64,000 nt of DNA from assembly GCA_007922225.1 (NCBI GenBank), contig ML679989.1:17611974-17675973 (forward strand). The letters are read 5' to 3'. A model generated the notes under the pieces. The model had not been told where the DNA came from and searched no databases. It saw nothing but the letters and a program-made list of their open reading frames with translations. This DNA comes from Emydura subglobosa. Taxonomy: Eukaryota; Chordata; Testudines; Chelidae. The position numbers and the translations under genes were made by a program. This document shows, piece after piece, positions 1 through 12,574 of the stretch. Numbering within the stretch: the stretch's first letter is position 1; each line of letters begins with the position of its first letter.

Positions 1-394
1 TGAAAGGAAACGCATTTCCGACTGCCTACCGGGCACCATCAGCGAGCTATCGCATCTGGTTCTACTTGCCCTGTGTCTGTGACACAGGTTATAAGAAGCT
101 CATAAGACTCTTCGCCTCTAGCGACCACCTCCAGAGCAATGAGCTATGTGACCTTAGCTAGCCAGCTGGGTTTGGCTGGCGGAGTACGTGGGCGGAAGTG
201 AGTGTGACAGTTCATAGGCTTCCACGCACTCCCAGAGGTATTCTTAGAACATACTCAGTTTCATTCTCTCACAGTTCATGCTGTAGATAGAAACCTGCAA
301 TTAAATTGCATCTTTATATTTACTTCAGGGCCAGCGAGTGTCTTTATATTGTGGCTCACAAAAGAACTGGCTAAAGGATTTGTTAGGGAGTTTA

Positions 395-600
395 GAGATG
401 GGTGTTGTCTACTTGTTAGCACTGTGGACCAAGAATCAGGATACCTGGGTTCAAGTCCTAGGTTTTTCCATTAGTCCGGAGATATCTTGGATCACTCTAA
501 CCATTTTGTGCTTCAGTTTTCCCTTCTGTAAAATGGGGGAGCTTAATTATTACCCAGTCCTGGGGGCTGTTCAAGCTCAATTATTGTTTGCAAAGCCCTG
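395..600 (+). repeat. MIR-like SINE fragment
   Basis: The segment reads like the classic MIR consensus. It has 'acctgggttcaagtccta', then a stretch ending in 'cttcagttttcccttctg' and 'taaaatgggg'. These are the lines that recur in MIR copies across amniotes. It is diverged, and the boundaries are approximate. The 87-codon open frame over it is not a gene. Confidence 0.6.
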
Positions 601-1315
601 ATGAGGCTCAGGTGAGAAGAGTTATTGGTGTACAATTGCAGATTGCTAGTAGGGATTTGTAAATTTGTGGTGCAAATTCTTCCAGATTATTATAATAAAC
701 CCTTAGCTGCCTCCCGACATGATCCTCCAAACCAAGAAGCCTACATGGCTTTCCAAAGTAAATCCAAGACCACAAAAGTGAGGGACCTCCTATTTCAGGA
801 GGCAGTGAGCCCAAATCCTTCAAATCTATGGACACAGGTGGCATGGACTCCTTTTCTCTCCAGAGCAGAAGCTTTGTTGGCTCAAAAATGATCACAGTTT
901 TCAGACTGGCAGCTACCTACTGTACAAAGATAAAAGGCTATGCGGCTTCATTTGCCTCTCAATGGGGTAAATCAGTGGTGTAACACCCGTATGAGATCAA
1001 GACTGGGCTAAGTAGCTCAAGAACTGGGCTCAATTCAGAGCCCCCTCTTTGGACCTGATCCTGCTCTCAAGGGAAGCTTTGTCTGAGTAAAGAGTGCAGG
1101 ATCAAACTCTGCAAGAGGGTGGCATCAGAGTCAGAGCAAAGATTCAATCTTCTCTTGCGTATTTTTGGGATGTTGAAAGAAAAGTTCTAGGAATTGCCTA
1201 GTAAGTTGAGAGCAGCTTTAAAACTAACAAAACAAAGCAGGAAAAGCCAATTGCTTTCGATTTCACTTGAAATGGAATTATGCAAGCCATAACCCATAAG
1301 CATTGTAATTAATTA

Positions 1316-1402
1316 AGGGCCAGATTCTGCTCTCAGTCACAGCAGTGTAAATATAAATCCAGAGTGATTCTACCCGAGTAGCCGAGAGCAGAATCTGACC
1401 CT
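1316..1402. mobile_element. Palindromic MITE, 87 bp
   Basis: The left end 'agggccagattctgctctc' and right end 'gagagcagaatctgaccct' are inverted complements with one mismatch. The whole 87 bp can fold into a near hairpin. The size and ends fit a non-autonomous DNA transposon family abundant in turtles. No coding capacity is present. Confidence 0.75.
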
Positions 1403-3939
1403 GAGTCTCTGAACAAAACAATATTTTTGGTTTACTATTTGGAGGTAAAATTCTCCCCTCTTTGGCATTCATGCAACCCTATTGATTTCACTGGGGTTAC
1501 CCAGGTCTAACTGAGCGGTGAACTTGGCTGTTGTGTCCTATGCACATTCATTATTAAAAACAGAATATTAATAAACCCTTGCAAACAAGTATCTGGGGGA
1601 CTTACCACCCTTCTCAGGAAGAGGAGCTGTGCCGCTGTACTACATCAGCTGAGCTGACAAGTCTTCTGCAGGAAATCACATGGATACAAATTCATTCAAA
1701 CATCCAGACGGCGGCAGAGTTGAAGGGACGGAAGAGGCTTCAGTGACTCTCAGGGGGAAGAGACAATTCAGCAAGGACTGCAGTGGCCAAGGGAGTTTCT
1801 GTCAGCTAAAGAAGTGCATGATGCAGAGTTCCAGGAAACAGTTTGACTACTTGCTTTGCTAAACGCCTTTGGGCTTGTGAGTTCCTGGCCATCTCCCTCT
1901 GCAGTGTCTACAAGACTTGCAGGGATAACCCAACTCCTTCCTCCGTGCAATTCAGGCATGTGGGAGTGGAAGCACAGGTGGAATTGTACCACTCGGAAAA
2001 GGATCAGTCTGCCAGGAAATGGGCATGCTCTGAGCTCCAAAACAGCCCTTGGAAGTGGTCCCCCTGCCTTCAATAATATATACAAGTTCAGGAAGAGGTA
2101 AAGAGCCAATAGGAAAGGTTATAGGGCGTATAGACCCATCCAGGGCTTGGCAGGCAGAGGGTTAACACTGTCTTCCTGGGTGGTGGAAAGCCCACAACTA
2201 GTGTGCTGATTGCAGGGATTGACAGGTGAGGATGGCCTGGGAGCTGTGGTGAATTGGACAATCTCAGTTGGGGCCTCAAAGCACTACGGCAATACACATA
2301 TTTATTAAGAGTCATTATTAATAAAAGTGGCGGGGCAGTGAAGTACCGATTCAAAGACTGTGTCTGAAAAGCCCTCACGCTAATCCCATGAAGGAAATAA
2401 GGATGAATAGAGAGGTCAGCCCAGGTGGGATCAGCAAAGAATTTACCTACCCAATGAGGACACTGATGACACTGCTTCCCCTGGCATCCCCATGGCTGAC
2501 CCAGGAGTAATGCTCCACGTCACTATAATCCTAGAGACAAGCCATGTGTGTGTGTCTAGCTTTCCACAGCCCTAGAGGCAAAGATGTCACACTCACGAAT
2601 GCCATGAGGGCAATTTCAAACCTTTTTTTATTCCTTGAAATCCAGATCAACTCATCATGAAGGACCATTCATTGACATTTGCTGGGGACTCAGGATTGCA
2701 TTGTTGTTCACGTTGTCTACTGGACACTTCAAACATTACCTGATTTGAGGGAATGTCCACAAAGTCTGAGGAAACTGGTTTTATTTTATGTTTAGAAAAA
2801 TTACTTTCTCACTGAGGTTCAGCTGCATGCCAAGTTTGCCAGGTTTAAGTTCAGCCATTTTTCAATTGTTTGTATGCAAAAAAAGGCCTGCAAAATGGGA
2901 CTAAAAAAGGTACTGTTGAAACTTGTCCCCTCCTTCCTTTTTTGTACAACTTGAAAATGGGTGAATGGATTTTGCTCAATCGTTCAAAGAAAACTCCCCT
3001 GTTTACTGAGACCAATAGTTTTTGTACATGGTGCGATTAACCTATGGAACTCATTGCTACAAGATATCATTGAAGGCAAGAATTCAGCATGAATCACAAA
3101 ACATCCACAATTAGGATTAAAATGCATAAGGGGTAACCTCTATGCTTTAGGGCATAAGACAATCCATAGCTGTCTGGGATTAGTAAGAGACTTCCCCTAT
3201 GGGTAGGTTATTCCATAATTGTCCACTACTTGGTTTCTTGTGCATTCCCCTAAAGCATTCAGTACGGGCCAGTGTTAGAGACAATACGCTGGACTAGATG
3301 GATTGGGGCTGCCACATCAGATCAGATCAGCAATGTTCCTCTAAGAAGTTTTAGCTGAAAGGGGAAGTTTCTGAGAAAAGTAAGAATGGTTTAGAGTATA
3401 GTGATCAGATCAACCTTAACCCTAGAGTGTGCTACTATATTGCTTTTCTTAGCTTTGGGTGAGCTACAAACAGTTGCTCCTTGTATAAAGAACTTTGAGC
3501 TCTTCTGATGAAAAGTGCTCTGGAAGACCTAGGCATTATTAATTATTATTTTTATTACGTCCTTACATGAGCATTTGGGGCAGGTGTTTAAGATCACAAA
3601 GCCGCTGCTGCAACCAGCCATATCGCTCCAGGAGTTGTTCGGTACTTCAGGAGTCGTCAAACTGTTCTCAAAGGCCATGGAGTTCTTTGTAGGTGGGGTT
3701 TAATTTACAATGAAATATTTCAGCCTTTTGACTGATTTTCTAAACAAAGAAATAATGGGAGCCGTATGCAGTTGCTCAGGCTGGTCTCGTGCCATAGACT
3801 TGTTCGTTTGCATTGGTTCCAGCTCTCAGCTTCTTGTCTAAGGATCAGTGCATGTGCACTTCTTGAATAAAGTAGCACAAGAGAAGCAGAAGTGGCACCT
3901 CTAATTAGGGCTATGGCTTTGATAATGCTAGTGTGTGAT

Positions 3940-5060
3940 GGGTTTTTTTAAAGTGCCATCATTTTATTTTTATTTTTTTAAACATTATTTGTATTGTTTT
4001 ATATAAATATATACAATACAAAACACAAATGCATGCACAAAATAGCAATACCATATAAATAACAAAATTCAGTGTTCATTATTTGTAAAACCTGGGGGGA
4101 AAAATAAACCAAAACCAACCAAACACGCAAACAAACAAAAACACTTGAACTCACAGAGGTCCTGCAGGGCATCAAGTGTTAAAGTGACTAAATAGATAAA
4201 TAAGTAAGAACATAACCTCTGAGTATCAGGGACTAATATATACTAAACTGCAAAAGTATGCAGTTCTTTCATGTGTGACCAGACATTCTCATATTTTTTT
4301 CCAAGTGTTTCTATTAGACAGAGTCAGTTTTTCCATTAATGCAGTAGTAGAGAACTCAATAAGCCAGTCTGTATATGAGGGAGGAATTGCAATTTCTATT
4401 TTCTCAAAATAATTCTTTTGGCCACTAAAATACTTGCTGCAATCCATTTCTTAATGCTGTCTGGTCATACCAACTCATCCAGCAACCCTAAAATACACAA
4501 GCTTGGAGAAGGAAAAATAGCAACACAAAATTTGTGAGAGCACTGAATATAGTGTTCCAGAACACATGCATTTCTGACAGGTATAGTGGATGTGGGAAAG
4601 GTTGGCATAGGGCTATTTGCATCTCCAACATTCACTGTGTTTCTTGCCAGTCTAGCCTTAAATAAACGTTCTGAAGTCCATTTATACCTGTTTAATATAT
4701 GGTTTTAAATAATCACAAGGATACAAACTTGAAGTAGTGTTCCTATTAAGCTAGATATCCTCCCAGGTTTCTCTTGTGGCAGTAAGGCTAGGTTCATTTC
4801 CCCATTTTTCTTTGAGACTGACTTTGAGAGGGTAATGCAAAACATGAAGCTACCTACAAAGTGACTTTTGTTTCCGTATTTCTTAACATGCTCTTCTAGA
4901 GGTGAGAGAATTGAAACGGGCCAATTGTCCCCTATCTATGAGCAAACGCTTGAGGATATCTGTTGAAAGAAGGAACTGCGAGCCAGCAGTACCTGATATT
5001 TGTTGCACAAGTAATTGAAGGAGGCCAATCAATCAGCTTGTTTTATATCTTTAATTTGTG
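3940..5060 (-). mobile_element. L1-clade LINE, 3' ORF2 fragment (degenerate)
   Basis: Read on the minus strand, the stretch near 4280-4430 translates, with interruptions, into residues resembling the C-terminal part of L1 ORF2. This is the 'Ala-x-x-x-Ile-x-x-Trp-Lys' and 'x-Glu-Lys-Leu-Thr' region that follows the reverse transcriptase. The segment near 4900-5060 resembles the preceding 'Tyr-x-Gln-Leu-Arg' region. The plus-strand T-rich stretch at about 3945-3980 would be the poly(A) tail of a minus-strand insertion. No intact frame remains. Clade assignment is by eye and the boundaries are uncertain. Confidence 0.5.
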
Positions 5061-6063
5061 TTAATCCTTTTTCTATCTAAATTGTCTTAAGCGTGGAGTT
5101 GGCCTTGATCCTCAGGCCTGGGCTTTCCCATAGGGGTATGAGAAGAGAATTAGTAAGATTGGATGCTCTAATCATTTTAACACATTGCAGGATACCCCAT
5201 GTTGATGCAAAGATACTAATGGTTTCTTTGAGCAATATAAAGAGTACAAGTGAAACTAACCATGATTGTGGCGTCTTTCTGCTGCTGTCTCACACCAGCA
5301 GATTAAAAAAAGCTCTCCGGGTTTGAATGTTGGTATTGCCTTAGGAGGATACCAGATGGCCATGGTGCAGAGTGGCTTTTGCACTAGGCACCCTTAAGCT
5401 TGGGCCTTTTAGCAAAGTACCTTTGCTTCTTTTAAACCATGCTCTAGACAGTCAGAAAGTTTGCACATTTCAGTCCTATTGTTTGAATAGGACCGTGTAT
5501 TTATTTAAGGCTTGTTCTGATACCTTGAGTCATACTGAACAAGTAGTCTCACTGGGTCTCCTAAGGGGCTCATTGCTGCCTCTCAGCACAGAGGTGGATT
5601 CTGCCCACTGAAAGCAAAGACTGCTGAGAGATGTACAAGGAATGAGCAAAAAGGAAGACAGTCTAAATGTTTTATATGTAAAACACTTTATTTGAACATA
5701 CACAGACAAAGTCAATACAGAACATAAACCAATCGTATGGTCAACATAACCAAGTATTCACACCCATTAATGGTCCCTTAACAAAGCAGCTACCAGTACA
5801 GTCTGACTGCACCACCCTTGGTTGCTTCCAGGACCACTAGCTTCAGCTGAAGGCAGGTTCTTGGCTTTTATAGCCAGGGTAAATCCCATCATGCACTGCA
5901 CAAACCATTAAATGAAAACACCTTTTATGTACAATTGTTCTTAATCAAATTCATGTTAAGACTCAAAAGACAAGGGAGGGGCCAGCAAACCATGCACAGC
6001 AGGGAAAAACGATCCCGCGGTATGTTTCTCCCACAGAACTAAAACTGATTGGATATTTGGAAG

Positions 6064-6080
6064 AAAAAAAAAAAAAAAAA
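6064..6080 (+). repeat. Poly(A) tract
   Basis: A run of about 17 A bases, followed by 'gaagtgg'. It may be the tail of an unrecognised retroposed element, but no element body is evident on its 5' side. Confidence 0.8.
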
Positions 6081-8167
6081 GAAGTGGTTTACTAATATTT
6101 TCCCTACTAAAGCACACTGTGTCCGGCTCTCTATTATTCAGAGGGTCTGTTATTTATTATTCATGACTCATTGGGAATTTCTGAAAATATCCACAAATTC
6201 GAAGAGTGTCACAGATTTTGGCACAACTGGCTATCCATTGAAATTCAGTACCAGAAAGGCATTGATTTGCTATTCATTATTTGGATTCTCTAAAATTTAA
6301 AAAATTCAGATAATCCAGTCAGGCAGCAGACACAACCTCATGTGACTTAGGGGGCCAATCACACACCATGATAGACAAGGCGAACAATTTGAAAACAATC
6401 AAATGAGCAGATGTATTTGGTGAAGCCTTCTGTATAATGAATCCATGAGCAGGAATCAGATGTATGAAGAGGTGCAAACAAAAAAAGGGCTACATTCATG
6501 CTGAATCTTATGTTCAACTAAGAAGGCAGCCAGCTCTACCTATAAATGCAACAGTTCATTTTTAACACAGTTGAGTAGCTTACTACAAGAGTCCTTCCAA
6601 TACTAACAGATCCTCTTCCATTCTTGACTTGACTCTGCTAGATGTGGCTGCAGGATATGAAAACTGAGACTTGTCCCTACACCATCATATCCCTGCTTAA
6701 AATACAGACTCTACTAAAAGAGAAACTCTGTCTTTCAGCACCATCTATCTGTTCAATCGAAAGCTGCTGTTACATTAGGCATTGTTGCTCAGATGCAGCT
6801 GAACTATGCTGGTTACGAGATCATTTTAATAGATTTTAGCTGATGGAATAATTCCTAATTTGGTGCTATACCATGCAGTGAGTTTGATGTATATTTCCCA
6901 GATATATTTCATAGTGGTGGATATAAGAAAGAGAGAGTTATGTTCTCCCTATGGGTAAAAGCCATCCCTCTGCAGAGGGCCAACATTTCACAAGTGATTA
7001 ATGCTGTGTGCTGCAATTTTCAGGTGCCATAATTGAGGCACCTTAAAGGAGACTAATTTTTAGAGGGTGGATGCTCAGCACTTCCTGGGAATCAGGCCCC
7101 TATAAAGTGTCCCAGGTTGGGCACCCAAAAATCAGCAGTGCCTTTTGAAAATATTGCCTGTCCAACGTTTAAAGCCTCAAATTAGAATTTCAGTGGGACT
7201 GAAATAGCATGCTGGCCCTCTACAGAGGGGTGAATTTCACTCTACATGAGTTAAATGCAACCCACTTGTCCTGGGAAAGAAAAAGAAGAGTCCCTACCAA
7301 AAGCTACAATAATGGATGTTTCAGAAATATGTGGATAAGCTCATTCTTCTCTTTGCAGCTTGGCAAAAATAAATGTCACCCACCCGTGGCTGATCTCACC
7401 CAATAGCTGTGATGAGTCGCTTCCTGGTGTTTCCTCACTGATGAGCAGCACTTTGATCCTTGGTGGAAGGTATTCTGGCCTCTTCAGCTGTGCCAGGCTC
7501 AGCAATCTTGGAGCAATAAAAGCTGGGTCGGTCTCAGGCAGAGATGGGGACTGCGGTGCCTAGAGGATGCTTTCACACTGGCTACTGCAAGGTGGCAGGT
7601 AGGTGGGCCTTCACAGTGCAGACTTCACAAGGGCTGGTGTGCGTCAGGATCAGTGGGCATCCCAGGCCAAACTTCCAAAAGGGCCCATGAGTCCTCCTCA
7701 TGCCTTCCTGATGATTCGCCCTGGTTTCCTCCAATACCGGTACCGCTCCCTCCGCGCTGACTGCATCATTCGCCTGGAGGAGCCAGAGTGGTTTGATCTT
7801 GAGAAGCTGTTAAAAAGCATAAAAGGAGCCATTGTTACTGATACGCGTCAGTCTCTTGAGTTAGTGGGGACTCCTATGGGAGCTGGCAACTGTAGGCACA
7901 GGAATGGAGTCGCTCTAGCCTCCCCGAGCAGAGCATTCAAGACTCCCAGGGAAGGGCCAATGCTTGCTCAGTTTGGATGAGGACCTGCACTTGCCCTAAA
8001 GCTCAAGGGTTTAAGACCACAGGAGTGGAAGTCTGGCCCGTCTCTTCTTAGGCCTTCTGAAAGGCTGAAGGTTCTGGGACCTCCATTGCTGCAACAGCAA
8101 CTAAATCAGAAGGGCCCAAATGTTGCAATACCAAGGGCTGCCTGGGGAACTTGTCTATTTGAATCTG

Positions 8168-8240
8168 AGGGTGGGATTTTCAGAAGTGCCCATGGAAGCT
8201 AGGAGCTAATTGCCTTAGGTGCTTTTGAAAATCCCACCCT
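8168..8240. mobile_element. Palindromic MITE, 73 bp
   Basis: The ends 'agggtgggattttcagaag' and 'cttttgaaaatcccaccct' are inverted complements with few mismatches, giving a compact hairpin element. The 'ttttcaaaa...cctaagt' type of end is shared with the larger palindrome at 45574-45718 inside NELFB, so both probably belong to one family. Confidence 0.75.
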
Positions 8241-8659
8241 AAAGGTATATATTTTTCTAAAAAAACAACAATAAATGCGCACAAACCTAATGTTTGCTTG
8301 TACTTTTGCCTTCCATGATACGTTGCTAGAACCTGCTTGTTGGTTGCATTCATCAGCCTTAAAAACTTGCACGTGATGGCCTTTGCTCCTCCCAGAATTG
8401 GGCAATTAGAGAGAGTTTGTTTGTGAATGTTATGGTGGCTTCTAAAGAGAATATCACTGTGACCATGTCTGCCCCCTTTTATAGCTTGCTTTCCTGCAAA
8501 CACTCACGTGAGGGATGCTGGGCTCATAGGAATGTCTGGGGGAAGTGAACTGCATAATAGAGATTAGCTGAATCACAAGTTAAAATTCATGCTGGTGAAA
8601 TTCACCTCTATGCAGAGGACCAGCAGAAGGCTTATTCACATTTAGGTGCAGTTTTAGTC

Positions 8660-8892
8660 TATGGGTATGTCTACACTGAAAAAAAAGAGATATGATCTTA
8701 CCTTGAATTAAAATAGCATTGAAGACACAAAAACTCAGCTTTTAACTTGGGTTAGCAGCTCCAGCTCAACCCTCTAGGGAAGCTGCTAACCCAAGTTAAA
8801 AGCAGAGTACCTTCACTGCTGTTTTAACTCAAGTTAACTAACCCATGTGAAGAACACACTTGTTTGTTTTTTCCAGTGTAAATGAACCCTAA
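8660..8892. mobile_element. Non-autonomous DNA transposon with perfect 23-bp internal hairpin
   Basis: The outer ends, 'tatgggtatgtctacactg' on the left and 'cagtgtaaatgaaccct' on the right, are imperfect inverted repeats. Inside, positions 8738-8760 and 8781-8803 are perfect inverted complements over 23 bp around a 20-bp loop. 'GTCTACACT' ends recur at 14094, 19027 and 61563 in this window and mark a turtle hAT-like MITE group. There is no coding capacity. Confidence 0.75.
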
Positions 8893-9805
8893 GTGACACC
8901 TCGTTCTTAGTGCTGCGCCCTCTGGAAGAGGGGGAATTTGGCCCTCAGGATTTTCTCGGCTAGGATCAAAGGTGTTTTTTAGAGTGTGCTAGCTGGCATG
9001 TACTAACTAATGTCTTCTAAAACGCTAGACAAGGCACACTCCTCCACTAGGCTTTCAACTCTATCAGGTAGCACCTGCTAAGCTACAGATTGTCTTGCCA
9101 GCACTAGAGTTTTAGAAGGAATTAGTATGTGGTAGTTAATACAATTAAAAAAAACCCTTTTATCTTAGTCAAAACAACAAATCCACTGTGACAAACGAAA
9201 TTAATCCAGGCAGAAGTAATTGATAATAAAGTTTAAGTGATCCAATGGGGGAATAGAGACAATAGCATATGGCTTGGCTGACCAGTCAGACACTGAGAAC
9301 TAATTACTCAACCCAGCAAACCGCTTGTAATCCATTGCACTGGCTGGAATTAGTTTGTACAAACTCTGAATTATTTTGAATAGTGATACGCTTGTGAAAA
9401 TTGCAGTCTGGGCAGAAGTGATTCACAAACAGGAAAGGCAGATAAATTTCCAGACTATGTGGCTAGCTGCCCATTGTTTGCCCAGCTCTAGTCTTCACCC
9501 AGAAGAAACAAGGAGAGGCCTGTGAAGTTGTGCTTTTAAAAAGCTACTGGCAATTTGGCCCCATGTTACCGATTGAGTGCCCTGGTGCTAAGCTTCTGTC
9601 CATACTGTAACAATTGCCACCAGGTTGTAACCGGGTCCCCAACACAACAGTGACCCAACATGGTTAAAACAGGATTTGTTCTTGTCGAGACATGTGAACG
9701 AAAAAGAAAATGTAGCTGGAAAAGGGAACTCTACAGGGAATGAGGAATCTGTTCTCTCCTGTCTTTTACTTGGGGTGTAAACTCTTGGAGGGAAGGGCGA
9801 TCTTT

Positions 9806-10085
9806 TTGTTATAATAATGATAATAGCTAGCTCTTATATAGCATTGTCACCTACAGACCTCAAAGTACTTAACAAAGGAGGTACCCTTTTTTACAGCAGT
9901 GTAAACTGAGGCACGTGGGTTAAGGTCACTGAGAGGCCAGGGGCAAAAACAGGAAGAAAACCCAGGTTTTCTGAGTATCAATCCAGGGCTCTATCCATTA
10001 GGCCTTTGTGTGTGCACAGTGAAGCCTTGGTCCCATATTGGGACCGCTAGGTGCTACTGCAATACAAATAATAATAGTAGTAATG
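9806..10085. repeat. MIR/CORE-SINE-like segment
   Basis: The stretch contains 'aaagtacttaacaaagga', 'gtaaactgaggcacgtggg', 'aggtcactgagaggccag' and ends near 'aatacaaataataatag'. These blocks are found together in MIR-like amniote SINEs. A second SINE end seems joined at about 10020. Boundaries are approximate. Confidence 0.5.
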
Positions 10086-11187
10086 ATTAAACATGGGAAG
10101 GGAGAATAGAGAAGAACCAGAAAGAACATTCTGCTGGGGTGGGAGTGAAACTTGCTAAACCCTAGTTTATATCTTTCTTCAGACACTCTGTCTCACTAAG
10201 TCCAGCCCTGGATACTAGGTCAGTGCTATGGCTACTTGCTACGTTGGTGTTGACTGCTCATTGTAATGGTGCAAGTTTTTACACAAGTGTTCGGGGCAGG
10301 TTGGGCCCTATCAGCTTGTTTAAAACAGCAACGAACTCCCAAGAATTATCTTCACTCCCTCTAGAAGAAGGTGTTTCTGACGGAAAGTGGGATCATGCTG
10401 GGATGGGATACAGCGCTGTTAGAATCCCCTGCCTTTCTACATCCTGATCAGAGCTGCTCCTCTTGTGGTCCCGGCGCCCCAGCAAGTTTGGGTATGATCG
10501 GGGTTTGGGCATTCAGACCCAGGGGTCAGAGCCAGAGTCAGGAGTCAAACCAAGGAATGGAGCAAGAGTTGGAGTCTGGCTGTGGGTCAGAGCCAGACTC
10601 AGAGTCAGCGAACAGGGCCAGGGATTAGGAACAAGGCAGAAGAGCAGGGCTCAGGAATCAGGCAGGATCCAATGTAGCAGCCAGCAAGAATCCACCCAGT
10701 TGCACTGACAACTTCCTGTGTCTCTTCCTGGCTTAAATAGTGTAGCTGGGCCAATTAGTGGGGCCGGGCCTTCCTCCATTCAGGACTCCTGTGACAGTGC
10801 CTCTGGTGGAGCAGTTGTTTCACTAATGTCTATTGCATGATCCTGGTCCCACTTGAAATCATGAGAACTTTGGATCTGATGTCAATGAGAACACAATTAG
10901 TCTATGACCCGAGGAAGAGCTCTGTGTAGCTGGAACGCTGGTCTCTCTCACCAACAGAAATTGGTCAATAAAAGATATGACCTCACTCATTTGTCTCTAA
11001 TCTCCTGGGACCAACTCGGCTACAATAACAGTCCTACTGCAAGTCATTCCTCTAATGCTGGTGGCTCTGCTTATTAGCAGAAGTTGTTCCACTAGCACCT
11101 CAGGCTCTGAGTCCTAGTGCAAGTCATTTCACCAGTATTTGTAAGTGTTAATCTTAATGCAAGTCCTTTTGCTAGGCAGGAAGTGAA

Positions 11188-11415
11188 GTCTAGAGGATTG
11201 GGCATGGAAGCGGGAGTTAAGAGACCTGGGTTCTATTCATGGTTTACCTACTGGCCTATGCAATATTGGGCAAGCCGCTTTGTTTTTTGTTCCCACCCTT
11301 TGTCTATTGAGACCGTAAGGTCTTTGGGGACATGACTGTCTCTTACTAGGTGTTTGTGCAGCACCCTGATCTGGGCTGGAGCCTCTAAGTGTTACTATAA
11401 CATAAATAATAACCC
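11188..11415 (+). repeat. MIR-like SINE with turtle-type 3' end
   Basis: The block has 'agagacctgggttctattc', 'attgggcaagccgctt', 'gaccgtaaggtctttgggg' and 'taacataaataataa'. This order matches SINE copies that are common in turtles. It is diverged and contains no gene. Confidence 0.55.
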
Positions 11416-11820
11416 GCTCAGCAGTTCTTAGGCTCACTGCAAGCTGTTTCACTACTGCTTTTGCTCTGAGACCCAGTGAGAATTGTGTCTCTGGTATCTT
11501 TTGCTCCAAGGCCCAGAGATTGTCGTTTCGCTACTGCCAGTGGCTCTGAAATCTGAATGAAGGAAAATAGAACAGCTTTTTTCGACTGGCATTGTAATGG
11601 ATTTTCCCTCTCTTTTAATATTAATTCTCTTTCTTTAATCTTTTAACAGTTTGTGTTACACACAGCCTGATGAATTGATGCCAAATAATATGTCATCATA
11701 AGACTCCATAATTATTAAGGACATGGTTATCACAAACATTATGATGTTATGTTACTGGAATGTAAGGCTAATGTTTGTACAGACACACACTTAATATTAA
11801 GTATTAAGGTCATCTGAGGC

Positions 11821-11840
11821 TTTTTTTTTTTTTTTTTTTT
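11821..11840 (+). repeat. Poly(T) tract, 20 bp
   Basis: An uninterrupted run of 20 T, followed by 'cacaacctcc'. It may be the reverse complement of a retroposon tail, but no element body was recognised beside it. Confidence 0.85.
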
Positions 11841-12338
11841 CACAACCTCCTCTCCCCACACAATATTTTATGTTGTGCAGGAAAAAAAAGATTGGTATAA
11901 TAGGCACAACCCAAAGAGTGGGGGGAGAAAGCACTTGGTATTGACATAATCTCTAGTGATTTAATCTAAAATGCTCAGATTACAAATCATCTATTGAGAT
12001 TTCTGTTACACTGATGAATATTATGCATGAAATGTAGTTAGCCACATGTTTCCACTCCAATGTTTGGGAGTTTGAGTAACTGAGTTATAGCATATTTCCA
12101 CATTAAAATAAATCACAAGCATAAATCTGTGACTATCAATCAAATCCACAATGCGTTCATATTGTGTATGGTCAAAAGACTAACAGATCTAATCCCATGA
12201 TAGTATATCCCTATAGGGCAGAAGGAGGGATACAGACACAATGTAACCATCTGTAAGAAAGCAACTCTTCCTATCTTTGCATACATGAATCAAGCATCGA
12301 GCTATTCCCTTCTTATTTAATATTAAGCATCAACTCAC

Positions 12339-12574
12339 CTAGAGGACCAAACTGGACCCGCTTGCTTCTTAGGTTTGGTTACCTGCTTCTGATACTCCAT
12401 CCAGCCACTGACTAGCTCATGGAGGATCATCACATAGAGAAGGAAAATCAGAATCCTTGGGTCCATTCGGGGCACTTCGGGATCTGCGTCATAGGGCACA
12501 GGAGACATTGGGCCAGGCGAGCTAAGGAAGGTCAGCTGGAGCGGTGCAATTCCCACTGGCACTTCTCTTTCTCT
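12339..12574 (-). CDS. Possible exon with signal-peptide-like segment, gene unknown
   Basis: On the minus strand an acceptor-like 'ctctgctacag' precedes 12574, and a strong donor 'ctctag|gtgagt' follows 12339. An open frame spans the interval and meets a stop only just past the donor, as expected for an exon ending in phase 2. Two in-frame Met codons are possible. The second starts a stretch 'MDPRILIFLLYVMILHELVS' that looks like a cleaved signal peptide or membrane anchor. A basic segment rich in Lys, Gln and Pro follows. I do not recognise the protein and found no partner exon, so a chance open frame cannot be excluded. Confidence 0.3.

Larger units (their letters stand above)
1..12338. other. 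Left intergenic region, no supported gene
   Basis: No chain of exons with matching phases could be assembled here. Identifiable contents are MIR-like SINE pieces, an L1-clade fragment, several palindromic small DNA transposons (entered separately) and homopolymers. The longest open frame that is not obviously repeat is at 7603-7980 (plus, 125 codons). It has no recognised domain, and I could not link it to a splice partner. Stretches such as 2400-3900, 5700-7000 and 11560-12300 are AT-rich and unassigned. Confidence 0.6.

Noticed and set aside
7603..7980. 125-codon plus-strand open frame
   Set aside because: No recognised motif, no credible splice sites around it and no sign of a poly(A) signal nearby; kept as unassigned.
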